Below, in pieces: positions 35,321 through 43,652 of a stretch of DNA of 60,894 nt. Origin of the DNA: Abditibacteriota bacterium (GTDB taxonomy: Bacteria > Armatimonadota > UBA5829); contig JAFZNQ010000062.1 of assembly GCA_017552965.1 (NCBI GenBank), positions 1 through 60,894 of the forward strand, read 5' to 3'. Within the stretch, counting starts at the first letter, position 1; every line of letters begins with the position of its first letter. Both the position numbers and the translations under genes were made by a program. A model generated the notes under the pieces. That model was not told where the DNA came from, ran no database searches, and was given only the letters and a program-made list of their open reading frames with translations.

Positions 35321-37800
35321 AGCTCTTACTCATCATATTGCTCTTCGCCCTTACGGCATTGCCCTCTGCGGCAGAGCTCGCCAACCTGTGGTCCCGGGAC
35401 AACGTGGTCATAGGAGACTACAGCCCCATCCTGGACCTGGAGGGCCACAGGATAGACAACGTGTTTACGGACAAGACGGGCATGTTCTACAACAGGGACA
35501 ACCTGGTCATATTTGACCGGAACTCCGAGGACCGATACTTCATCAGCTGGCAGACCAGGGGCCCGGCGGATATAGGCTGGGTGGAGATATGCGCCAATTG
35601 CGACATACCCTCCACCAACCGCAAGGCGGGCCGTTTTGAGATATGCGGCAAAAAGGCTCCGGAGGACCCCTGGACCACTCTCTATGAGTGGACCCCTCCC
35701 GGAGGAGTGTACAAATTCCTGGACCCGGCGGAGCATATGGTGGCGGCGGGCAGGGTGAGCGCCCGGGGCTTCAGGTATTTTATGGCCCGTATAGACGGCA
35801 ACCCGGAGGAATCCCCGAACGCCGGCCCTATCCTTTACGGCCTCAGGGCCTATGAGTCGGACCCCCGCCGGCCTGCGGCGGCGGCCCGGGGCGACAAATA
35901 CGTCACCTATCTCCTCCACGATCAGGGGCCCTACGGCTATAAGGGCATGCAGGCCTTTATACGGGGCGCCAAAGAGCGGGGCAGCTATTACAGGGCCCGC
36001 TTCACCATCCTGCTGAACGGCTCCGAGCCGGAGACCATCCCGGAAAGCAAAGAGTTCTGGAAGGGGCTTTACGCCGACGGCCACGAGATCTGCTGCGAGT
36101 ATGCGTGGCAGGCAGACAAGATAGCCGCCTGGCTGGACATGGACCCCTCGGAGATCACCACCGTGGGGGGCCAGCTCTTCGCCGACTGCGACCCGGAATA
36201 TGAGGTGCTCCAGAACGAAAAGGGCATCACCGCCGAGGTCAACAGCTGCGTGGAGGGCAACTCCCTGGCGGAGTTCTGGGACATACCCCACAATTGGGAA
36301 GGAGCTCCCATCATGCCCTACTACGTGCAGTGGGACTCCGCCAACCCTCTGGCCACCGCCCGGGTGAACCGGGAGCTGGACAAGCATTCGGCGGTGCTGG
36401 AGCTCAGCTGGGGCACCCGCACTCCCTGGCACAACTACGACCGTTTTCCCATACCCCAGTGCTGGCACACGGGAGAGCCATCCAAGCCGGGACAGTGGCG
36501 GGTAGGACAGCTGGTCCGCAAGGACACTCAGGGCGGCTGGTGGAACACGGAATGCAGCCAGCTGGAGAAAAATCTTGAGGCCGGGAGGACCCCCTTCCTG
36601 TATCTCTCCGTCACCATAGAGACCTGCTGGTTCACCCCGGAGGTGCAGACCGGCGCCGTGTGGGACGAATGCCTCTCCAACAGCCTGGACCTGGTGGATA
36701 TGTTCCTGAGACGGGGCTGGAAGATCACCACCTGCCGGGATTTTGTCCGGTGGTATGGGGAAAAATGGCCCTGCCCCGAGGCTCCGGCCATGATATACCT
36801 GCTGGAGGACACTCTGGCCAACCGGGAGGACCGGGACGGACTGGTCATAGAGGGCAACGGCCATCTGGTCCACGCCGAGACCAAATATTTTCAGATCACC
36901 GATTCGGACAACAGGCTGGCTCCCGAGCTGGTCATAGCCTACGGCTGCAGGACCCCCAACCTGCTGAGAGGCGGCTACACCTTTGCGGACCCGGCCAAAT
37001 ACCCCGGGCCGGAGGTCAAGACCGGCCACTACGCCTCCACCACGGGCAACGCCATTTTCTGGAGCCCCTCCAAGCCTCTGACGGACGTCAACGGCAGCGA
37101 GTATTTCCCCTCCTACAAAGCGAAGGAATGCAGCGAAAGGGCCTTTACCTTCTATCTGGGTGACGACTACAGGGACTACATGTTCGTCCCCGGCGAATTC
37201 AGCCGGGTGCGCCGCATTTCCGACGACGAGGTCACCTGGACCAAGGAGCAGGTGAGCCCCGTCCCCGGCGCGGACGTCAGAGTAAAATACGTCCACACCA
37301 TCAAGGGGCCCAGGCACATCATCACCGTTTCGGCAGAGGGTGACGACGCCGAAGGCCTGCCCGCCCGTTTCCGTCTGTGCCCTTACTTCCATCAGGGCTG
37401 GGATATGGCGCCTTTGGACACTCCCGAAGGAGTGCCCGACCCCCGGACCGCGGGACAGGAGCGGAACGTGTTTGCCACTCTGGGCAGAGAGACCTTTGCC
37501 TGGTCCGAAGAGAACAAGGAGACCGTGACTTTCACCTTTGCTTCGGACAAGGTGAAGCTGGACGTCTTCAACCGCAACCCGGGCAAGGGCGCCGGCATCG
37601 ACGACAACCCCCTGATGAACAGGGGCTTTACCCTCACCTGCCGGGAGAAGGGACAGGTCACCTGCACGGACCCGGCAGGAGCCAACGAATACGTGGTCTG
37701 CGAGATAGATCTCGGCGCATACAAAAAGGGCAAGACCTACACTCTGGAATTTGAATACTGGAACGAGCAGGACCGCGTCCGCAAAACGGAGCGGCCTTAA
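35317..37800 (+). CDS. Large secreted protein of unknown function, possible polysaccharide-deacetylase-like core
   Basis: This 827-residue protein has a signal peptide (about 1-19). The first 180 residues look beta-rich, perhaps a discoidin-like carbohydrate-binding module. Residues 190-480 have a distant flavour of a NodB/polysaccharide-deacetylase barrel (YVTYLLHDQGPYGYKG, DGHEICCEYAWQADKIAAWL), but no clear metal-ligand set was confirmed. The C-terminal third is beta-rich. The start overlaps the ribF stop (ATGA). Function is unknown. Confidence 0.7.
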   Translation: MKLLLIILLFALTALPSAAELANLWSRDNVVIGDYSPILDLEGHRIDNVFTDKTGMFYNRDNLVIFDRNSEDRYFISWQTRGPADIGWVEICANCDIPSTNRKAGRFEICGKKAPEDPWTTLYEWTPPGGVYKFLDPAEHMVAAGRVSARGFRYFMARIDGNPEESPNAGPILYGLRAYESDPRRPAAAARGDKYVTYLLHDQGPYGYKGMQAFIRGAKERGSYYRARFTILLNGSEPETIPESKEFWKGLYADGHEICCEYAWQADKIAAWLDMDPSEITTVGGQLFADCDPEYEVLQNEKGITAEVNSCVEGNSLAEFWDIPHNWEGAPIMPYYVQWDSANPLATARVNRELDKHSAVLELSWGTRTPWHNYDRFPIPQCWHTGEPSKPGQWRVGQLVRKDTQGGWWNTECSQLEKNLEAGRTPFLYLSVTIETCWFTPEVQTGAVWDECLSNSLDLVDMFLRRGWKITTCRDFVRWYGEKWPCPEAPAMIYLLEDTLANREDRDGLVIEGNGHLVHAETKYFQITDSDNRLAPELVIAYGCRTPNLLRGGYTFADPAKYPGPEVKTGHYASTTGNAIFWSPSKPLTDVNGSEYFPSYKAKECSERAFTFYLGDDYRDYMFVPGEFSRVRRISDDEVTWTKEQVSPVPGADVRVKYVHTIKGPRHIITVSAEGDDAEGLPARFRLCPYFHQGWDMAPLDTPEGVPDPRTAGQERNVFATLGRETFAWSEENKETVTFTFASDKVKLDVFNRNPGKGAGIDDNPLMNRGFTLTCREKGQVTCTDPAGANEYVVCEIDLGAYKKGKTYTLEFEYWNEQDRVRKTERP

Positions 37801-37813
37801 GGAGCGCATCTAC

Positions 37814-39475
37814 ATGAGCAAAACATATACCATGAAAAAACTGCTGGCCAATCTGACGGCGGCAGCCTTTATCCTCATTCTGGCCGCGGCGGCCATGAAT
37901 TCCCGTGGGCCCCTGCCGGAGGGGTATTCCCCCGCCTGCTACGGCACCTTTCTCTCTCTGGTGCCACCCCTGGTGGCCATTACCCTGGCCCTCATCACCA
38001 AGGAGGTGTACAGCGCCCTTTTCGCCGGCATCACGGTAGGCGCCCTGATGTATTCCGGCGGAGACCCGGAGGCGGCCTTCTCCGTCATGCTGTATCACGA
38101 AGAGGCGGGACTGGTGCCCAATCTCACGGACATATCCCACGCAGGGGTGCTGGTGTTCGTCATACTGCTGGGCACCTTTGTGGTGCTCATCAACAGGGCG
38201 GGAGGCGCCCGGGCCTTCGGTGAATGGGCCCAAAAGCATATCAAGTCCCCCGTGGGAGCCCAGCTGGCCACCATGCTCATGGGCATCCTCATATTCGTGG
38301 ACGACGGCTTCAACTGTATGTCAGTGGGGTCCATCATGCGCCCCGTCACCGACGCCCACAGGGTCAGCCGGGCCAAGCTGGCCTACATACTGGACAGCAC
38401 CGCCGCCCCCATATGCATCATCGCTCCCATCTCCTGCTGGGCAGCGGCTGTCAGCTATTCCGTGCCCGAGCAGTATCACATCAACGGCTTCAGGATGTTC
38501 ATCCAGACCATCCCCTACAACATGTACGCTCTGGCCACCATGCTTTTGCTGCTGCTGGTGATCCTCACCCGGACGGACTACGGCCCCATGAAGAAGCACG
38601 AGGACAACGCCCGCAAGGGCGACCTGTGGACCACCGGAGAGGAATACTACGAAGAAAATGAGAAGAAGATAGTCTCCGACAAGGGCCGCCTGTCCGATCT
38701 GACGGCGCCGGTCATAGTGCTGGTGGCCTTCTGCATACTGGGCATAGCCTACACGGGAGGGCTCTTTCAGGGGGCCGGCATAGTGAACTCCTTTGCGGAC
38801 GCCGATTCGGCCCGGGGTCTGGTCATGGGCAGCGTGGGAGCCATACTCTTTACCTTCTGGATGTATATGAACCGGCAGTGCGTCAGCTTCAAGGACTTCA
38901 TGTCCTCCTTTCCCGCCGGCTTCCGCAGCATGTGCGCCCCCATGATCATACTGGTCCTTGCCTGGAACCTGTCCGGCGTCACCGGACTTCTGGGAGCGGG
39001 CGACTTTGTCCACGAGGCCGTGGAGGCCTCCGCCTCCGCCCTGCAGATGTTCGTGCCGGCGGTGATATTTGCTGTGTCCGTGTTCCTGGCCTTTTCCACA
39101 GGCACCAGCTGGGGCACCTTTACCATTCTGATACCCATAGTCTGCGCCGTGTTCCCCGCCGACTCTCAGATGTTCGTCATATCCATATCAGCCTGTCTGG
39201 CAGGCGCCGTGTGCGGCGACCACTGCTCTCCTGTGTCCGACACCACCATCATGTCTTCGGCGGGAGCGAGGTGCAACCACATCAACCACGTGACCACCCA
39301 GCTGCCCTACGCCCTCACGGGAGCCGCAGTGAGTCTGGCAGGCTATCTGGCAGCCGGCATCATCGCCTATCACAGCGGCGGCGCCCTGCCCCTTGCGGGC
39401 ACCCTGCTGGCCCTGCTGCTGGCGGCGGCAGCGGTATTGGTGATACGGCGGAGAGAGAGAGCCGCCCGCAGCTGA
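37814..39475 (+). CDS. NhaC-family Na+/H+ antiporter
   Basis: This 553-residue protein has about 11 hydrophobic segments. NhaC-type blocks include SLVPPLVAITLALITKEVYSALFAGI, ILIFVDDGFNCMSVGSIMRPVTD, AYILDSTAAPICIIAPISCW and SDTTIMSSAGARCNHINHV. Members exchange Na+ for H+ or transport organic acids. AAGGAG is nine bases before the ATG. It is the last gene of the ftsE operon; no strong terminator follows before the RiPP-like cluster. Confidence 0.9.
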   Translation: MSKTYTMKKLLANLTAAAFILILAAAAMNSRGPLPEGYSPACYGTFLSLVPPLVAITLALITKEVYSALFAGITVGALMYSGGDPEAAFSVMLYHEEAGLVPNLTDISHAGVLVFVILLGTFVVLINRAGGARAFGEWAQKHIKSPVGAQLATMLMGILIFVDDGFNCMSVGSIMRPVTDAHRVSRAKLAYILDSTAAPICIIAPISCWAAAVSYSVPEQYHINGFRMFIQTIPYNMYALATMLLLLLVILTRTDYGPMKKHEDNARKGDLWTTGEEYYEENEKKIVSDKGRLSDLTAPVIVLVAFCILGIAYTGGLFQGAGIVNSFADADSARGLVMGSVGAILFTFWMYMNRQCVSFKDFMSSFPAGFRSMCAPMIILVLAWNLSGVTGLLGAGDFVHEAVEASASALQMFVPAVIFAVSVFLAFSTGTSWGTFTILIPIVCAVFPADSQMFVISISACLAGAVCGDHCSPVSDTTIMSSAGARCNHINHVTTQLPYALTGAAVSLAGYLAAGIIAYHSGGALPLAGTLLALLLAAAAVLVIRRRERAARS

Positions 39476-39573
39476 CGGAAAAGAGGCGGCATGCAAGTAG
39501 TTTCACGAATCATGCCGTTTGCCGCTCCGACGAGGGAACCAATTTCTGCCGATAGAGTCATATCCCTGGAAAA

Positions 39574-40332
39574 ATGTATAGCCGGCGCGCGGGAGACACC
39601 TTGGAAAAAGCACCATACTCATTGACGGCGGAGATCGCAGGCATACCGGTGTTAGTCAGATGCCGGTTCGCCTCCAACGCGGAGCGACTGGAGGACTACC
39701 GGACGGACCGGGAGCCCCTTATCACGGCAGAGGCCCTGCCGGAGGATACGGCTCTCGCTCTCGGGAGCCAGCCTGCGGCGGCCCCCCGGCGTGAGGAAGA
39801 AGCCGAAAGTCTGGCCCTGCTCCTGTGCCTTTGCAGGAGACTGATGGACTACGGCGTCCTGCTGCTCCACGGCTCCGCCCTGACTCTGGACGGGCAGGGC
39901 TACGTGTTCACCGCCCCTTCCGGGACGGGCAAAAGCACCCACGCCCGGCTGTGGCGGGAGACCTTTGGAGACAGGGTCCGCATGCTGAACGACGACAAGC
40001 CCCTGCTCCGCATATCCCGGGAGGGAGTCGAGATATTCGGCACCCCCTGGATGGGCAAGCACGGCCTGGGCTGTCCCGGCCGGGCGCCCCTGAAGGCCAT
40101 AGTCTGCCTGAAAAGAGGCGAGGACAACACCCTGGAGCCCATGGACCCCAAAAGGGCCTTTTCGGTGCTGCATTCCCAGGCCTTCGGCATGAAGGACCCC
40201 CGGGTCATGGCCGGGTCCCTGCCCCTGAAAAAGGCCCTGGCGGAAAGGGTCCCCTTTTTCCGCCTGAATATGAACAACCTGCGGGAGGACGCGGCCCTCA
40301 GATGCCTGGAGGGGCTCAATAAATACGTATAA
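39574..40332 (+). CDS. HPr-kinase-like (HprK-related) kinase, RiPP-like cluster
   Basis: This 252-residue protein has LLLHGSALTL, Walker A APSGTGKST (114-122), LNDDKPLLRI (138-147) and GTPWMGKHG (156-164). Those are the features of HPrK-related kinases in peptide clusters. In paeninodin biosynthesis such a kinase phosphorylates a serine of the precursor; here the encoded peptide has a Ser three residues from its end. The start could be ATG 39574 or TTG 39601, the latter with GGGAG seven bases upstream. The gene is 60 bases before the small peptide gene. Confidence 0.75.
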   Translation: MYSRRAGDTLEKAPYSLTAEIAGIPVLVRCRFASNAERLEDYRTDREPLITAEALPEDTALALGSQPAAAPRREEEAESLALLLCLCRRLMDYGVLLLHGSALTLDGQGYVFTAPSGTGKSTHARLWRETFGDRVRMLNDDKPLLRISREGVEIFGTPWMGKHGLGCPGRAPLKAIVCLKRGEDNTLEPMDPKRAFSVLHSQAFGMKDPRVMAGSLPLKKALAERVPFFRLNMNNLREDAALRCLEGLNKYV

Positions 40333-40333
40333 T
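40328..40333 (+). promoter_or_regulatory. Possible internal promoter (-10) before the precursor peptide
   Basis: TATAAT overlaps the kinase stop codon, 61 bases before the peptide ATG. No convincing -35 is visible, so this is a weak call. Confidence 0.3.
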
Positions 40334-40377
40334 ACGGAGCGGCGCCGCTCCGTGTATCGTAAAATTCGCGAATTTTA
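40334..40377. repeat. Two consecutive perfect palindromes upstream of the peptide gene
   Basis: ACGGAGCGGC is followed directly by its reverse complement (40334-40353). Six bases later lies an AT-rich 18-base palindrome (40360-40377) centred on TTCGCGAA. They fill most of the gap between the kinase and the ribosome-binding site AAGAGGAGGAG (40377-40387). Roles as an operator, processing site or mRNA-stabilising hairpin are all possible. Confidence 0.75.
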
Positions 40378-40393
40378 AGAGGAGGAGTTTTTC

Positions 40394-40534
40394 ATGGAAA
40401 AGTATGAAGAGCCGATCATGGAAGTAGAAGAAGTTGCGGAAGACGTTCAGACGGTCTTTCCGGGAGGCCACGGCGGCAACGACGACCAGTCTGCCTGCTA
40501 TGACGCTTCTGCCGTCATGGACAGCAACGGCTAA
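40394..40534 (+). CDS. Candidate RiPP precursor peptide (46 residues)
   Basis: This short ORF has an exceptional Shine-Dalgarno (AAGAGGAGGAG, seven bases before the ATG). It encodes an acidic leader (MEKYEEPIMEVEEVAEDVQT), then VFPGGHGGNDDQSACY and a tail DASAVMDSNG. The split between acidic leader and Gly-rich, Cys/Tyr/Ser-containing core, with a GG that could mark cleavage, is typical of ribosomal peptide precursors. The opening MEKYEEPIMEV resembles short peptides seen beside radical SAM enzymes in anaerobes. It lies between the kinase and radical SAM genes. It is too short for usual gene-calling cutoffs. Translation and modification are inferred. Confidence 0.7.
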   Translation: MEKYEEPIMEVEEVAEDVQTVFPGGHGGNDDQSACYDASAVMDSNG

Positions 40535-40557
40535 GCTGCTGCCGAAAATTTGCGTTC

Positions 40558-40588
40558 TCGCTGCGTATGACGCCGTCATACGCAGCGA
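40558..40588. repeat. 15-bp perfect inverted repeat between peptide and radical SAM genes
   Basis: TCGCTGCGTATGACG (40558-40572) and its exact complement (40574-40588) flank one base. As RNA this makes a strong hairpin with no T-run. It could protect the upstream peptide mRNA or partly block read-through, raising peptide-to-enzyme ratio. ATG 40567 lies inside the left arm. Confidence 0.85.
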
Positions 40589-40599
40589 ACCGTTTAGTG

Positions 40600-41967
40600 A
40601 TGCGCCAAATATGGAAGCAGGACCCACAGGTCCTCTCGGTACTGCGGGCCGCGCCTCTGCGCCCCGGCAGGACCTACAGATGGTCCCAATACGCCCTTTC
40701 CTTTGAGGAAGGGGGCGCCGGGTACCTCTGCAGCTTTCTCACCCGGGAGTGCCTGGCCTGCGGCCTTGAGCCGGGAGACCGGCGGTTTGCAGCCGAAGAG
40801 ATAGCCGGGAACAAGGACCTCAGTTATCTGGCGGAGAACCGGTTTCTGGTGCCGGAGGACGCGGACGAGTACAAGACCTACGAGGGTCTCCTGCGGATAC
40901 TGAGGGCCCTGGACAGGCCCGAGGGGCTCACCGGCTGCACCATCCTCCCCACCCTGAAGTGCAACGCCCGCTGCGTCTACTGCTACGAAGCGGGGCGGGA
41001 GGAGACGTCCATGTCCCCGGACACCGCGGACCATACTGCAGCCTACATCCTGCAACACGCCCGGCGAAGCGCCCCGGTCAGGCTCCACTGGTTCGGGGGA
41101 GAGCCCCTGCTGCGGCCGGATATCATAGACCGCATCTGCCAAAGGCTCCGGGAGGAAGGCCTGGAATATCACTCCGCCATGACCTCCAACGGCTCTCTCA
41201 TCACGGAGGAGCTGGCGGACAGGCTGGTCCGGGACTGGCGCCTGGAGAGCATCCAGATAGCCCTGGACGGCCCGGAGGAGGAATATATCCGCCGCAAGGC
41301 TTACCCCCGCTACCGGGACTACTATCGCGCCGTGCCCCGCAGCGCGGCAGCGCTGGCGGCCCGGGGAGTCAGAGTGACCCTGAGGATCAATACGGACAGG
41401 GGGAACGCGGCCTCCATACCGGAGTTTCTCCGGGAGCTGTCGGACCTGATACCGGACAAGACAGGGGTGAAGATCTATTTTTGCGTGCTCAACGAGGAGC
41501 GGGCCCGGCCGGAAGCCCGGGAGGTCTGGGACAGGATCTTCGAGGCAGACAGCCTCATAGAACGCTATGGCTTCCTGCCGGACTACAACCGCAGGCTCCA
41601 TCGGTTCAAGACGTTCAACTGTATGGCGGACAACACGGGCCGCAGTGTGCTCATCGCTCCGGACGGCCTGCTCTATTCCTGCGAGATGTGCCTCCCCGGC
41701 ACCTCCTTCGGCAACGTGTGGGAGGGGGTCACCGACCGGGCCCTGTTTGACCGCCTGTCCCGGCCGGAGCCGGCGCCGGACAAATGCCGCAGCTGTCCCC
41801 TGCTGCCGGAGTGCACCCCCTTTACCGGGTGCCCCGTCAGGGACTACGACTGTTTCGGACTGACAAAGAGGCATCTTATCCGGAGCCTGAAGCTCAGCGT
41901 GAGGAGCATATCGGACGCCCGGGACACGGCAGAGGACAGGCCCTGCGGCTCCCCCTCCGATGAATGA
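40600..41967 (+). CDS. Radical SAM/SPASM peptide-modifying enzyme
   Basis: This 455-residue enzyme has the radical SAM CxxxCxxC motif CNARCVYC (Cys121/125/128 from ATG 40600). HWFGGEPLL and MTSNGSLI follow. A C-terminal SPASM-like region has many cysteines (SCEMC, FGNVWEG, then CRSCPLLPECTPFTGC and DC). SPASM enzymes modify ribosomal peptides, for example with thioether or C-C crosslinks, or mature enzymes. The substrate is probably the peptide just upstream. ATG 40567 is in frame but sits in the hairpin; 40600 is preferred although no strong RBS precedes it. Confidence 0.85.
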   Translation: MRQIWKQDPQVLSVLRAAPLRPGRTYRWSQYALSFEEGGAGYLCSFLTRECLACGLEPGDRRFAAEEIAGNKDLSYLAENRFLVPEDADEYKTYEGLLRILRALDRPEGLTGCTILPTLKCNARCVYCYEAGREETSMSPDTADHTAAYILQHARRSAPVRLHWFGGEPLLRPDIIDRICQRLREEGLEYHSAMTSNGSLITEELADRLVRDWRLESIQIALDGPEEEYIRRKAYPRYRDYYRAVPRSAAALAARGVRVTLRINTDRGNAASIPEFLRELSDLIPDKTGVKIYFCVLNEERARPEAREVWDRIFEADSLIERYGFLPDYNRRLHRFKTFNCMADNTGRSVLIAPDGLLYSCEMCLPGTSFGNVWEGVTDRALFDRLSRPEPAPDKCRSCPLLPECTPFTGCPVRDYDCFGLTKRHLIRSLKLSVRSISDARDTAEDRPCGSPSDE

Positions 41968-41988
41968 GGACAATAAAAGGTGACGCTC

Positions 41989-42882
41989 ATGACTGACCAC
42001 AGAGAACCAAGGCCCGTCAGGATAGCCTATTGCGGCTGCGACCTCTTCGCCGGCTGCCTCAGGCTCCTGCTGGACAGCGGCAGGGCGGAGGTCCTGCATA
42101 TCTTTTGCGAAATAAAAGGCTGCGAGGAAGTGCAGGCCCTGGCCCTGGAGCGGCGCATACCCATTTCATTTCGGCCCATAAGCGAAAGGGATATGGAGGA
42201 GCTGTTTGACCGCCGGGGCTGCGACTACGTGGTCTCCGCCTGCTATCGGTGGAAGATACCCATAGGGGACCGCAGGGGAGTCAACCTGCACCCCACCCTG
42301 CTGCCCATGGGCAGAGGCCCCTGGCCCTTCCCCCATATCATTCTGGAGGGCCACCGGGACAGCGGGGTCACTCTCCACCGGCTCACGGACCGGTTTGACG
42401 CCGGGGACATACTGCTGCAGCAGTCTTTTCCCCTGGACCCCGGGGAGACCCATCAGACTCTGGTCCTGAAAAGCGTTATCACGGCCCCGGAGCTGCTCCG
42501 GGAATGGCTGGAGGACCCGGAGACCCTGTGGCAGAATGCCCGGCCTCAGGGGGAAGGCGTTTACCTGAAACGGCTGCCTCAGGAAAGCGCCCGGATAAAC
42601 GTCCATGACACTCCCGAGGAGGCCCGGCTGAAAATACGGGCCTTCGGCTACGGAGATATCATAGTCCCCGGCACAGGGGAAAGATACGCCTCCGCTCAGG
42701 CCTTTTGCCAGCGTGACGACCGGGCCCCGGCGGAAGGGACAGTGCTCTGCAAGAGCCGCCGGGATCTGGCTATAGCCATCAGGGGCGGAGTGCTGTATAT
42801 CGCCAATGCGCAGGTCCGCCGCCGCAGAAGCCTGGGGGCAAGGATAACAGGCAGGCTCAAAAGGCTTTTCGGCGCCAGGTGA
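41989..42882 (+). CDS. Formyltransferase-family protein in RiPP-like cluster
   Basis: This 297-residue protein has the N10-formyl-THF formyltransferase core: VNLHPTLLPMGRGPWP (Asn/His catalytic residues) and HRLTDRFDAGDIL (Asp). The C-terminal EGTVLCKSRRDLAIAI and GVLYIANAQV resemble the OB-like Fmt C-terminal domain. It differs from housekeeping Fmt because no def gene is near and it lies inside a peptide cluster. It may formylate the peptide or an attached sugar. AAGG precedes ATG 41989. Function is inferred from fold and context. Confidence 0.75.
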   Translation: MTDHREPRPVRIAYCGCDLFAGCLRLLLDSGRAEVLHIFCEIKGCEEVQALALERRIPISFRPISERDMEELFDRRGCDYVVSACYRWKIPIGDRRGVNLHPTLLPMGRGPWPFPHIILEGHRDSGVTLHRLTDRFDAGDILLQQSFPLDPGETHQTLVLKSVITAPELLREWLEDPETLWQNARPQGEGVYLKRLPQESARINVHDTPEEARLKIRAFGYGDIIVPGTGERYASAQAFCQRDDRAPAEGTVLCKSRRDLAIAIRGGVLYIANAQVRRRRSLGARITGRLKRLFGAR

Positions 42883-42933
42883 CCGATCATGCTCCCGCAG
42901 CAAGCGGCGGGACCACAGCGACAAGGAACACCC

Positions 42934-43194
42934 ATGAAACTCAAACAGCAATTTCTGACTCAGGAAATAGAAGACACCACCTTTCTGGTGCCCGTAGGCC
43001 GAGGCAGCTTCGGCGGCCTCATCCGCAGCAACAGGACTGCCGCCTTTATAGCAAAGTGCCTCACCGAGGACACCACCCGGGACGGGATCGTGGACGCCAT
43101 GTGCCGCAAATATGACGCCCCCCGGGAGGTCATAGCAGACGGAGTGGACAGGATCCTGGATATACTGCGCTCCATAGACGCTCTGGAAGAATGA
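42934..43194 (+). CDS. PqqD family protein, RiPP-like cluster
   Basis: This 86-residue protein has a PqqD-like pattern: DTTFLVPVGRG, SNRTAAFIAKCL and DGIVDAMCRKYDAPREVIADGVDRILDIL. It should bind the peptide leader and serve as RiPP recognition element. AAGGAA precedes the ATG; the frame extends to 42889 without support. The stop overlaps the S26 gene (ATGA), exactly as in cassette 1. Confidence 0.75.
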   Translation: MKLKQQFLTQEIEDTTFLVPVGRGSFGGLIRSNRTAAFIAKCLTEDTTRDGIVDAMCRKYDAPREVIADGVDRILDILRSIDALEE

Positions 43195-43652
43195 GCTCCC
43201 TTGAAGAGCTGCTCCGGCGGGACGGGGTGCTGGTTTATAAGACCAGGGGGGCCAGCATGGCTCCCATGCTCCGCGAGGACAGGGACCTGGTGATCATAGC
43301 CCCTCCTAAGGAGCCCCCACGGAAAGGGGACGTGATCCTGTTCAGGCAGGGCTCCCTTTACGTGCTGCACCGGATAGTCGGCAGACAGGACGGCTGTTTT
43401 ATCACCCGGGGAGACAACAATTACACCCCGGAGACAGCCCCGGAGGAAGCGGTGGTGGGCGTTCTCACCGGCTTCAAGCGCAAGGGGCGTGAATACGGCG
43501 TCCGGCACCCGGGCTACAGGCTCTACGCCTTTTTGTGGACCTTCTTCTTTCCTCTGAGGCGCAGCGCGTTCCGGGCCGGCAGAAGGCTCCGGCGCATCCT
43601 GCAACGCTCCGGGCTCCTGCCCCTGGCAAAAAAGCTTCTGCGCAAAAAATAA
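43191..43652 (+). CDS. S24/S26-family peptidase (Ser-His dyad), RiPP-like cluster
   Basis: This 153-residue protein has RGASMAPML (Ser22), LHRIVG (His60) and TRGDNN (74-76), the S26 boxes with His in place of Lys as in SipW/ER-type enzymes. The basic C-terminus has one hydrophobic stretch (YAFLWTFFFPL), which suggests membrane attachment. It is a paralogue of the peptidase at 27567 and is likewise fused by overlap to a PqqD gene. A peptide-processing role is inferred. Confidence 0.8.
   Translation: MSSLEELLRRDGVLVYKTRGASMAPMLREDRDLVIIAPPKEPPRKGDVILFRQGSLYVLHRIVGRQDGCFITRGDNNYTPETAPEEAVVGVLTGFKRKGREYGVRHPGYRLYAFLWTFFFPLRRSAFRAGRRLRRILQRSGLLPLAKKLLRKK

Noticed and set aside
35326-37809. 827-residue minus-strand ORF opposite the secreted protein gene
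   Set aside because: It mirrors the plus-strand gene almost base for base, has no ribosome-binding site and an unlikely composition. High GC and codon phase make such shadow frames.
39574-43652. Lasso-peptide cluster
   Set aside because: HPrK-like kinase and PqqD are shared with lasso loci, but no asparagine-synthetase-like cyclase or transglutaminase-like leader protease is present.
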